In this document: positions 17,736 to 24,158 of the stretch, piece by piece
How the letters are laid out: each line of letters starts with the position of its first letter
Position numbering within the stretch: the stretch's first letter is position 1
Source of the DNA: Planobispora longispora
GTDB lineage: Bacteria > Actinomycetota > Actinomycetes > Streptosporangiales > Streptosporangiaceae
Assembly: GCF_016863135.1 (NCBI RefSeq)
Contig: NZ_BOOH01000039.1
Span: 124,001-188,000 of the forward strand
Direction of reading: 5' to 3'
DNA length: 64,000 nucleotides
Translations under genes and position numbers: made by a program
The notes under the pieces: generated by a model
Seen by the model: the letters and a program-made list of their open reading frames with translations, nothing else
What the model was told of the DNA's origin: nothing
Databases searched by the model: none

Positions 17736-18988
17736 GGGCCGCGCGCCGCGTCCTCCCCCGGCCCCTCCCACGGCCCCTGCCGCGCGTCCGCCCGTGGCAC
17801 CGGCTGGGCCTGCGGATGCGGCTCACGCTCCTGTACGGCGGGCTGTTCTTCCTGGCCGGGTCGCTGCTGCTCTGGTCGACCTACCTGCTGACCGCCAGGG
17901 CTCTGGACCAGAAGTTCTCCCTGAAAATCATCGACCGGGGTCCGGCCGCTCCGACCGCGGAGCCCCTGCCCACGGAACCGGCCCCGAGTGACGTGCTCTT
18001 CCACCGAGTGGTGGGGGACGTCCAGCAGCGGGCCGGCGGCGTGCTCGACGAGCTGCTGCGCTCCTCGCTGGTCATCATGATCCTGATCGGGATCGTCGCG
18101 CTGGTCCTCGGCTACCTGGTGGCCGACCGGGCGCTGCGCCCGCTGGACCGGGTGACCGAGACCGCGCAGCGGCTCTCGGAGAGCACACTGCACGAGCGGA
18201 TCGCGCTACGCGGCCCGCACGACGAGGTCAAGCGGCTGGCCGACACGTTCGACGCGATGCTCGACCGCCTGCACCGGGTCTTCGACGGCCAGCGGCGGTT
18301 CATCGCCAACGCCTCCCACGAGCTGCGCACCCCCCTGGCGATCAACCGTACGGTCCTGGAGGTGTCGCTGGAGGAACCCGACGCCTCGCCCGACCTCAAG
18401 GCGCTGGCCCGCGCGCTGCTGGCCACCAACGCCCGCTACGAGCGGCTCATCGAGGGGCTGCTCCTGCTGGCCCAGTCGGAGCAGGAACTGACCGCGCGCA
18501 AGTCCCTCGGCCTCGACCAGGTCGTGCGCGCCGCCCTCGACCAGCTCGACCTGCACGCTCCGAGCTCCCGGAGACGGCCCGTCACCGTCCACCGGGACCT
18601 GAGCCCGGTGACGGTCGAGGGCGACCCCCTCTTCCTGGAACGCGCCGTCTTCAACCTGGTGGAGAACGCGATCAAGTACAACGTGCGGGACGGGCAGGTG
18701 TGGATCTCCTGCGGGGAGGACGGCCTGGTGGTGGAGAACACCGGGGCGCCCGTCCCGCCGTACGAGGTGGACGATCTCTTCGAGCCCTTCAGGCGGCTGC
18801 AGGGCGACCGGGTGCGCTCGGCCCGCGGATCGGGTCTCGGGTTGTCGATCGTCCGCGCCATCGTGGACGCCCACGGCGGCACGGTCACCGCCGCCGCGCG
18901 CCCCGAGGGGGGCCTGCGCGTCGTCGTCGGCCTGCCCTCCTCCCCCGCCGTGACGGCCGGGGAGGAGGACACGCGCCGAGCCCCGTAG
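17732..18988 (+). CDS. Membrane sensor histidine kinase
   Basis: A 418-residue kinase whose GTG start overlaps the regulator stop (GTGA). TM1 lies at about residues 30-52 and TM2 at about 110-132, enclosing a short extracytoplasmic sensor of some 55 residues. A HAMP domain (RPLDRVTETAQRLSESTL) precedes the dimerisation box ASHELRTPLAINRT (His near residue 197) and the ATPase domain with N-box NLVENAIKYN and G-box GSGLGLSIVRAIVDAHGG. It is the cognate kinase of the adjacent regulator. The small sensor suggests detection of membrane or envelope stress rather than a large ligand. Confidence 0.95.
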   Translation: MRAARRVLPRPLPRPLPRVRPWHRLGLRMRLTLLYGGLFFLAGSLLLWSTYLLTARALDQKFSLKIIDRGPAAPTAEPLPTEPAPSDVLFHRVVGDVQQRAGGVLDELLRSSLVIMILIGIVALVLGYLVADRALRPLDRVTETAQRLSESTLHERIALRGPHDEVKRLADTFDAMLDRLHRVFDGQRRFIANASHELRTPLAINRTVLEVSLEEPDASPDLKALARALLATNARYERLIEGLLLLAQSEQELTARKSLGLDQVVRAALDQLDLHAPSSRRRPVTVHRDLSPVTVEGDPLFLERAVFNLVENAIKYNVRDGQVWISCGEDGLVVENTGAPVPPYEVDDLFEPFRRLQGDRVRSARGSGLGLSIVRAIVDAHGGTVTAAARPEGGLRVVVGLPSSPAVTAGEEDTRRAP

Positions 18989-19003
18989 CCCTTTCACCGC
19001 GGG

Positions 19004-19180
19004 TCACCGGTTGCCGCCGGGCTTCGGCAGGGGCCTGGGCCGCGGGACGGAGCGCGGCCGCGGGGCCTGCCGCCGGGGCGCCGGCTTGGCCTGGGGGAAG
19101 GGGCGGGAGTGCGGCGCCGCGGCCCGCGACGTGACGGGCGGCAGCGCGAAGGTGATCTGGACGTTGAGCTGGTCTCGCAT
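19004..19180 (-). CDS. Small basic Pro/Arg-rich protein, unknown
   Basis: A 58-residue ORF. The ATG at 19180 follows GAGAGGG by five bases. Residues 1-18 (MRDQLNVQITFALPPV) could form a beta strand; the rest is Pro/Arg/Lys-rich with the repeated tract PRPRPLPKP and is probably disordered. It is divergent from the TetR gene and shares with it a gap holding tandem operator-like repeats, so it may be a target of that regulator. No homologous family is recognised, and chance coding cannot be excluded. Confidence 0.5.
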   Translation of the reverse strand: MRDQLNVQITFALPPVTSRAAAPHSRPFPQAKPAPRRQAPRPRSVPRPRPLPKPGGNR

Positions 19181-19205
19181 CGTTGCCCTCTCTGGCACTC
19201 TATTT

Positions 19206-19255
19206 GTAGTACTCCGGTTGGAGTGGTTAAAACGTAGTACTACGCTTAGAGTGGT
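19206..19255. promoter_or_regulatory. Tandem 22-bp operator-like repeats
   Basis: Two direct copies start at 19206 and 19234 (28-bp period), identical at 19 of 22 positions; each runs from GTAGTACT to GAGTGGT. The second contains the perfect palindrome GTAGTACTAC. They sit between the small ORF and the TetR gene, as expected for TetR autoregulation. Confidence 0.65.
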
Positions 19256-19282
19256 GTCAACACCGACTCAGGAGAGATTGCG

Positions 19283-19870
19283 ATGCGGCAGAATCCGGCA
19301 CGACGGGCGGCGCTCCTCGACGCGGCCATCGAGGTCCTCGCCCGCGAAGGGGCACGCGGACTGACCTTCCGCGCCGTCGACGTCGAGGCCCAGGTGCCCA
19401 ACGGCACCGCCTCCAACTACTTCAGCAACCGCGACGACCTGCTCACCCAGGTCGGCCACCGCTTCTACGAGCGGGTGGTGCCCGACCCCGGCGTGATGGC
19501 CGCCGGACTGGAAGGCCCCCGCGACCGCGCCAAGGTCACCGAGCTGATGCACGAGCTGGTGGACCGCGTCAGCCACTTCCGCTCCGGATACCTGGCCCTG
19601 CTGGAGCTGCGACTGGAGGCCACCCGCCGCCCGGAGTTGCGCCGCCTGCTCACCGAGCGCATCCGCGCCGACGTCGACGCCAACATCGACTACCACCTGA
19701 AGTCGGGCCTGCCCGGCGACGCGACCACCGTGGTCCTGCTCTACCTGGCGCTGAACTGGCTGATCGTGGAGCGGCTCACGCTGCCCGACGTCTTCCCCGA
19801 AGAGCAGATCCACGCCCTGGTCACCGACGTGGTCGAACGCGTCCTCCCCGACCCCGCCCGCTCATCCTGA
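19283..19870 (+). CDS. TetR-family regulator
   Basis: A 195-residue protein. ATG at 19283 follows AGGAGAG. The N-terminal HTH domain (RRAALLDAAIEVLAREGARGLTFRAV, then PNGTASNYFSNRDDLL) is typical of TetR; in this subfamily the helix-turn-helix ends in TASNYFSNRDDL rather than the commoner YYHFxSKxxL. The C-terminal half is helical with no recognisable ligand motif. Tandem palindromic repeats 28-77 bp upstream suggest autorepression and control of the divergent small gene. Its 3' end overlaps the tail of the convergent VOC frame by 50 bp. Confidence 0.9.
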   Translation: MRQNPARRAALLDAAIEVLAREGARGLTFRAVDVEAQVPNGTASNYFSNRDDLLTQVGHRFYERVVPDPGVMAAGLEGPRDRAKVTELMHELVDRVSHFRSGYLALLELRLEATRRPELRRLLTERIRADVDANIDYHLKSGLPGDATTVVLLYLALNWLIVERLTLPDVFPEEQIHALVTDVVERVLPDPARSS

Positions 19871-20450
19871 CGCCTGCCACGACCAGAAGTCCTCCGTCCG
19901 ATCTCCTGACTTCCCCGGGCAGCAGGCGCGATTGTTCACGGATCGTGTTCGAAGGCCGACTCGCGGAATCCTCCGACGCCCCGCACAGAAAGGAGGACCT
20001 CGACGACGGTCTGGGACAGCCGCCCCCGCAGGCGCTTGCGCCGATCGAGGAGAACCTGTTCGCCTGCTCGGGTCTCTCCGACTGACCTACGACCTCCGCG
20101 GGGAGCGGCTCGAGGAACTCCAGGCGGTTGCCGTGGCAGTCCTCGCTGTGGAAGCGGCGCATGCCGGGGAAGTCATCGTCGTAGGTGACGGGATATCCGG
20201 CCTCGGAGAGGCGGCGGGCCCAGGCGTCGAGATCCTGGACCAGGAGGGCGGGGTGGGCCTTGCGGGCGGGACGGAAGTCGGCCTCGACTCCGAGATGCAG
20301 CTCGACGCCGTACCCCCGGAACCAGCACCCGCCCCGCGCGGCGAGCACCGGGGGCTTGGGGATCTCGGCCAGGCCGAGCACACCCGCATAGAACTCTCGG
20401 AGTGCGGCCTCACTCCCGGCCGGACAGGACAGTTGGACGTGGTGCAACAT
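19821..20450 (-). CDS. VOC (glyoxalase-fold) protein with abnormal C-terminal extension
   Basis: The ATG at 20450 follows GGAGG by five bases. Residues 1 to about 117 form a complete VOC domain (MLHHVQLSCPAGSE, FYAGVLGLAE, HPALLVQDLDAWARRL, FHSEDCHGNRLEFLEPL), where such proteins normally stop. Here the frame continues about 90 residues through low-complexity sequence of poor codon quality into the 3' end of the convergent TetR gene. The simplest reading is that the native stop was lost at a recombination junction near 20,085-20,095, giving a readthrough tail. The VOC domain itself may still work, but its substrate is unknown. Confidence 0.7.
   Translation of the reverse strand: MLHHVQLSCPAGSEAALREFYAGVLGLAEIPKPPVLAARGGCWFRGYGVELHLGVEADFRPARKAHPALLVQDLDAWARRLSEAGYPVTYDDDFPGMRRFHSEDCHGNRLEFLEPLPAEVVGQSERPEQANRFSSIGASACGGGCPRPSSRSSFLCGASEDSASRPSNTIREQSRLLPGEVRRSDGGLLVVAGVRMSGRGRGGRVRPRR
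19945..20085 (+). pseudogene. Possible 3' remnant of a lost gene
   Basis: The plus-strand frame ending at TGA 20083-20085 reads VFEGRLAESSDAPHRKEDL and ends LAPIEENLFACSGLSD with strongly GC-rich third positions, better than the antisense VOC tail. No domain, start or ribosome site is evident. It looks like the C-terminal stub of a gene whose 5' part is gone; a chance frame is the alternative. Confidence 0.3.
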
Positions 20451-20609
20451 CGCAACCTCCGAAGATATCTCCACACCAAGATTCTTTAAGTCAAAGTATC
20501 AAGGAATCAGGCGCCAAGCCTGGGCACGACTGGGCTACCACATAGCACGGCGACCACTAGGCGATCTTGAAAGAGCGGCCGGGCACGTCGACAGGGCACT
20601 CATCCACCT

Positions 20610-20697
20610 CGGCAGATTGCATATTGATCTTCGGCAGATTGCAACTCATCGTCCGGCAGATTGCACATAAATCTTCGGCAGATTGCACATATCAGTA
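20610..20697. repeat. Four 22-bp iterons upstream of the AAA ATPase
   Basis: CGGCAGATTGCA occurs at 20610, 20632, 20654 and 20676, exactly 22 bp apart (two helical turns), with variable AT-rich spacers. The last unit overlaps a TAGGAT -10-like hexamer at 20696-20701 that is six bases before the ATG at 20708. The array therefore covers the promoter and is probably an operator. It is too short and regular to be a CRISPR array. Confidence 0.85.
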
Positions 20698-20707
20698 GGA
20701 TGAGACG

Positions 20708-21952
20708 ATGCGGAAAGCCGTCGACTATCGTCCTCGCCGGGCCTTCGACCTCGTCTCAGAGGCACTCCTCGATACCCGTGTCGTCGTCATCAACGGCGCC
20801 CGTCAGGTAGGGAAGAGCACCCTCGCAGAGCGCGTCGTGCATGAGCATGCCGACGGTATCTCGCGGTTCCTGGACCACCCACTGACGCGCAGTGCCGCAG
20901 AGGAGGATCCGATCCGGTTCATCGACCACGACGGGTTGATGCTCATCGATGAGGTTCAGCGGGTTCCAGACCTCTGGCTCGCCATCAAATACCTGGTAGA
21001 TCGAGAACCTCGCCCAGGGCGGTTCCTTCTGACGGGATCAGCACGACTACTCAGCTTGAGCAGTCTTCCGGACAGCCTCCCAGGAAGATCCGAGACGATC
21101 GAACTCTGGCCGCTCTCTCAAGGGGAGATCGACGACGAGCCGGATGGTTTCATCGACGCGGTGTTCACGTACGGTGCCGCTCTCCAAACCGGACCGCGAG
21201 ATCTACGCCGGAAGGACTACCTCGAGCGCGCGATCCGCGGGGGCTTTCCCGAAGCGGTCAAGCGAGAGACATCCCGGCGGCGTCAGCGGTTCTTCCAGAG
21301 CTACGTCGATGATCTGATCTCACGTGACGTCAAGCAGGTGGCGGACATCCAGAAGGCAGGAGACATGCGGCGTCTGATCTCCCTGCTCGCCGCACAGACC
21401 GGAGGACTGTTGAACGTCAACAGACTCGCCAGTGAGCTTGGCGTCTCCCGTCCGACCGTCCAGAGATATGTGGAAATCCTGGAGACCGTCTACCTGATCC
21501 GTCTCATCCCCGCGTGGTCGGCCAACACCACAACCCGCGCAGTGGCGACTCCGAAGGTGACCTTCGTGGACGCAGGACTCGCCGCATACCTCATGGGGCC
21601 GTTGACGGATCTCTCCGTCGGAGGGCTGATGGAGAACTTCGTCCTGGCCGAGATCGCCCGGCAGCTGTCCTGGTCCGATACGGACGCGAGAATCCACCAC
21701 TACCGCGACCGTGACCAGAACGAAGTCGACGGCGTCATCGAGGACAACGCCGGCCGGGTCGTCGGCATCGAGGTGAAAGCAGCGGAGACCGTACGGTCGG
21801 CGGATTTCAAGGGATTGCGCCTACTCCAGGAGCGGCTCGGCCCACGGTTCCTCGCGGGGTTCGTCCTGTACTGCGGGTCACAATCGCTGAGCTTCGGGGA
21901 CGGCCTCGCCTGCCTTCCCGTCTCCGCTCTCTGGACCACTCCCTCTCCGTAG
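20708..21952 (+). CDS. AAA (AAA_14) ATPase with DUF4143 domain
   Basis: A 414-residue COG1373-type protein. The ATPase half has Walker A INGARQVGKST (near residue 30), Walker B LMLIDEVQRVPD and sensor LLTGSARLL. A winged-helix-like stretch (LNVNRLASELGVSRPTVQRYVEIL, about 235-260) leads into DUF4143. That domain carries the nuclease-like NEVDGVI and GIEVKAAE, matching PD-(D/E)xK spacing. Such proteins are widespread, often horizontally moved and still poorly understood. Codon use is visibly less GC-biased than that of the neighbours. The four iterons upstream could be bound by its own HTH. Translation may be leaderless or may use AGGATGAG. Confidence 0.9.
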   Translation: MRKAVDYRPRRAFDLVSEALLDTRVVVINGARQVGKSTLAERVVHEHADGISRFLDHPLTRSAAEEDPIRFIDHDGLMLIDEVQRVPDLWLAIKYLVDREPRPGRFLLTGSARLLSLSSLPDSLPGRSETIELWPLSQGEIDDEPDGFIDAVFTYGAALQTGPRDLRRKDYLERAIRGGFPEAVKRETSRRRQRFFQSYVDDLISRDVKQVADIQKAGDMRRLISLLAAQTGGLLNVNRLASELGVSRPTVQRYVEILETVYLIRLIPAWSANTTTRAVATPKVTFVDAGLAAYLMGPLTDLSVGGLMENFVLAEIARQLSWSDTDARIHHYRDRDQNEVDGVIEDNAGRVVGIEVKAAETVRSADFKGLRLLQERLGPRFLAGFVLYCGSQSLSFGDGLACLPVSALWTTPSP

Positions 21953-21953
21953 C

Positions 21954-21998
21954 CCACTCGGCGGGGGACCGCGGGGGGGGCGGTCCCCCGCCGAGTGG
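21954..21998. terminator. Strong bidirectional terminator
   Basis: Perfect 18-bp arms (CCACTCGGCGGGGGACCG and its complement) with a 9-nt G-rich loop fill the gap between the stop of the AAA gene (21952) and the stop of the convergent erm gene (21999). Confidence 0.9.
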
Positions 21999-22835
21999 TC
22001 AGCCGGCGGGGTGGAGGTGGTCGAAGATGATCCGCCACCGGTCGGGGTGGACGTACGCGACGACCGTCCCGGCATCGACCCCCGCCTCGGCGAAGGCGGC
22101 GTCGACACGCGCCTGCGGATAGCGCGGCAGCAGGGTCGCGTGCAGCGAGCCGCCCAGGCCGGTGAAGCCGTGGGCCACGAACTCCTCGTAGCCGGGCAGG
22201 TCGGGCCCGTGCGGGAGGCGGTCGATCCGCAGGATGGCGGAGTCGACCGCGGGCACGGGCCGGAACGCCTCGGCGTCGATGCGGTCCAGCAGCCGCCAGC
22301 CGTACCAGGGCCACGTCTGCACGGTCAGCATGCTCCAGCGGCCGAAGTCGCCGGTGCGCTTGCGGGCGTATTCCAGCTGGGTGAGCAGCGTGGCCGAGGT
22401 GAGGGACGGCGCCCGCAGGCACCAGTCGACGATCTTCGAGGTGATCCCGTACGGGATGTTCCCGGCGACCGCGAACGGCTCGCGCGGCGCGCGGGCGGCC
22501 AGGAAGTCGCCCCGGACGACGCGGATGCGAGGGTCGGTCCGGGTGCGGGAGGCCAGTTTCCCGGCCAGCAGCGGATCGACCTCGTAACCGACGACCTGCC
22601 CGCAGATCTCGGCGAGCGCCCGGGTCAGGACGCCCTCTCCGGCACCCGGTTCCAGGACCAGGTCATGCGGGCCGGCGGCCTTGACGAGCCGGGCGACGGC
22701 GTCCGGGTCGACGAGGAAGTTCTGCGACAGGACGCGCCGGGTCCGGTCACGATCGGTCCGGCCGGAGCCGGCACGGGCCTTCTGGGTGCGCTTCTGCGTG
22801 TGGGAGTAGTTGCCATGAGCGAAGGACTGCGCCAT
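21999..22835 (-). CDS. erm: Erm-type 23S rRNA (A2058) adenine-N6 methyltransferase
   Basis: A 278-residue Rossmann methyltransferase. The N-terminal tail is basic (TQKRTQKARAG). Then come RVLSQNFLVDPDAVARLV, SAM motif I LVLEPGAGEGVLTRAL, acidic motif II VVGYEVDP, motif III VVRGDFL and the catalytic motif IV NIPYGITSKIVDW. The N-terminal QNFLVD and NIPYGITS separate Erm from most KsgA-type enzymes (NLPY). Erm modifies A2058 of 23S rRNA and confers macrolide-lincosamide-streptogramin B resistance. ATG at 22835 has AAAGGG nine bases upstream. A 215-nt leader with a short peptide ending in an RLR motif and several hairpins precedes it, suggesting drug-inducible expression. It may protect a producer or be intrinsic resistance; no macrolide cluster is visible here. 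Confidence 0.93.
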   Translation of the reverse strand: MAQSFAHGNYSHTQKRTQKARAGSGRTDRDRTRRVLSQNFLVDPDAVARLVKAAGPHDLVLEPGAGEGVLTRALAEICGQVVGYEVDPLLAGKLASRTRTDPRIRVVRGDFLAARAPREPFAVAGNIPYGITSKIVDWCLRAPSLTSATLLTQLEYARKRTGDFGRWSMLTVQTWPWYGWRLLDRIDAEAFRPVPAVDSAILRIDRLPHGPDLPGYEEFVAHGFTGLGGSLHATLLPRYPQARVDAAFAEAGVDAGTVVAYVHPDRWRIIFDHLHPAG

Positions 22836-22854
22836 GGGTGTCGCCCTTTCGGGT

Positions 22855-22967
22855 CCGAGAGGAAGTGGTCTCGGAAGGCCCGGGGCACGTGTGGAGAAGG
22901 GGTGGATTCCCCGATGGGCACGGGTTCCCGTGGGGCGGGTTCCCGGACGGGGCGGATTCGCTCCGCC
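22855..22967 (-). promoter_or_regulatory. erm leader hairpins (attenuator candidates)
   Basis: Between the leader-peptide stop and the erm start are at least two perfect hairpins: 22951-22967 (GGCGGA/TCCGCC, 5-nt loop) and 22855-22874 (CCGAGA/TCTCGG, 8-nt loop). Repeated CGGGAACCCG-like segments between them could pair in alternative ways. The hairpin nearest to the gene ends about 20 nt before its start, where it could hide the ribosome site. Confidence 0.5.
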
Positions 22968-22977
22968 GATTCCCTCT

Positions 22978-23049
22978 CTACCGGCCCAGGACCGGGCCGC
23001 GACGGAGGCGGATCGAGAAGAAATGAGGCGCGTGGCACATCGTGGACAT
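22978..23049 (-). CDS. Putative erm leader peptide with RLR arrest motif
   Basis: A 23-residue ORF, ATG at 23049 with a second in-frame ATG at 23040, stop TAG at 22980-22978, ending 142 nt before erm. Residues 12-20 read SIRLRRGPV. Arg-x-Arg (the +x+ motif, as in MRLR of ErmDL) is a known macrolide-dependent stalling signal. No strong ribosome site is visible, so translation is inferred from position and motif. Confidence 0.55.
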   Translation of the reverse strand: MSTMCHAPHFFSIRLRRGPVLGR

Positions 23050-23094
23050 GCGGCTCAGGCCAGGAAACGCCGCATCCGGGGCACAACAGGTTTT

Positions 23095-23126
23095 CCCGCC
23101 GGGAGCGAACGTTCACTCCCGGCGGG
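23095..23126. promoter_or_regulatory. 32-bp near-perfect palindrome between erm leader and hydrolase
   Basis: Arms CCCGCCGGGAG and CTCCCGGCGGG are perfect complements, and the 10-nt centre contains the palindrome GAACGTTC, so 30 of 32 positions are symmetric. It lies 25 bp before the hydrolase ATG and 45 bp before the leader-peptide ATG, over the probable -35 regions of both divergent promoters. An operator is the most likely role. Confidence 0.65.
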
Positions 23127-23150
23127 GACGCCCCGGCGTAGGTTGCGAAC

Positions 23151-24014
23151 ATGACCATGATCGACTGCAACGGGGCACGGCTGGCGTACGACGAGGCCGG
23201 GCGGGGATCCGCCGAGACGCCCGCCGTGGTGTTCGTGCACGCGGGGATCGCCGACCGGCGGATGTGGGAGCACCAGTTCCGGGCGCTGTCCGCGAACCAC
23301 CGGGTGATCCGCTACGACTGGCGCGGGTACGGCGAGTCCGGCGACGCCGAGGGCGAGTTCGCCCACCACGAGGACCTGCTGGCGCTGCTCGACGCGCTGG
23401 AGGTGGCGCGGGCCGTGCTGGTGGGCTGCTCGATGGGCGGGTCGTACGCCGTGGAGGCCGCCCTGACCGCCCCGGAGCGGGTGACCGGTCTGGTGCCGAT
23501 CTGCTCCGGACTGGGCGGCCACGAGTGGCCGCCGGAGATGGTCGCGCAGGCCCGCGAGCGGGTGCACGGCTCCGTCCCGGCCGACCGGCTGGGCGCCTAC
23601 CGCGCCCGGAGCGGCCCGGTCGATCCCGCCGACGTGGAGGCGATGGCCAGGGCCCAGGTGCTCTGGCAGGTCGCCGGTCCCGACCGGGGGCGGGAGGATC
23701 TCGCACCCGAGGTGTGGGAGGCGGCGGTGGAGATGTGCCGGGGCGTCTTCGCCCGGCTCTGGAGCGGCCCGGCCTCCGCCGAGCGGCATCTCGACCCGCC
23801 CGCCGGGGACCGCCTGGGCGAGGTCCGGCAGCCGACGCTGGTGATCAACGGGCTGGCCGACGTGCCGGGCATCCAGGAGGTGTCGGACCTGCTGTCGGCG
23901 GGCATCCCGGGGGCCCGCCGGATCGACCTGCCGGAGACCGGCCACCTGCCGCCCCTGGAGCGCCCGGCCGAGGTCACCGCCGCCCTGACCGGTTTCCTCT
24001 CCGCCCTCCGCTGA
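23151..24014 (+). CDS. Alpha/beta hydrolase
   Basis: A 287-residue hydrolase. HAGIADRRMWEHQFRAL gives the oxyanion region and YDWRGYGESG the usual second motif. The nucleophile elbow is LVGCSMGGSYAVEAAL (Ser near residue 97), the acid Asp is probably in VINGLADVPG, and the His is in ETGHLPPLERP. TAGGTT at 23139-23144 is a -10-like element six bases before the ATG, so the mRNA may be leaderless. It is divergent from erm with a large palindrome between them. The substrate is unknown; macrolide esterase activity has been reported for some family members, but nothing here proves it. Confidence 0.85.
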   Translation: MTMIDCNGARLAYDEAGRGSAETPAVVFVHAGIADRRMWEHQFRALSANHRVIRYDWRGYGESGDAEGEFAHHEDLLALLDALEVARAVLVGCSMGGSYAVEAALTAPERVTGLVPICSGLGGHEWPPEMVAQARERVHGSVPADRLGAYRARSGPVDPADVEAMARAQVLWQVAGPDRGREDLAPEVWEAAVEMCRGVFARLWSGPASAERHLDPPAGDRLGEVRQPTLVINGLADVPGIQEVSDLLSAGIPGARRIDLPETGHLPPLERPAEVTAALTGFLSALR

Positions 24015-24158
24015 CCTCCGCTGACCTCCGCCGGCCGGGACGCCGGGCGCACCGGCTCATCCGCCCGGAATGGATTGCTCGATCCCCTGGTGGGCAGACC
24101 GACAGGGCGGCCGGTCTCACGGGGGAGATCAGGGGGAGATCAGGGGGGAGCTGGGGCC

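Noticed and set aside
20610-20697. CRISPR array
   Set aside because: The repeats are 12 bp with 10-bp gaps and a 22-bp period, far below CRISPR repeat and spacer sizes, and no cas genes are near. Iterons/operators fit better.
23151-24014. Macrolide esterase call for the hydrolase next to erm
   Set aside because: Only the neighbourhood suggests it; the catalytic motifs are generic for alpha/beta hydrolases.
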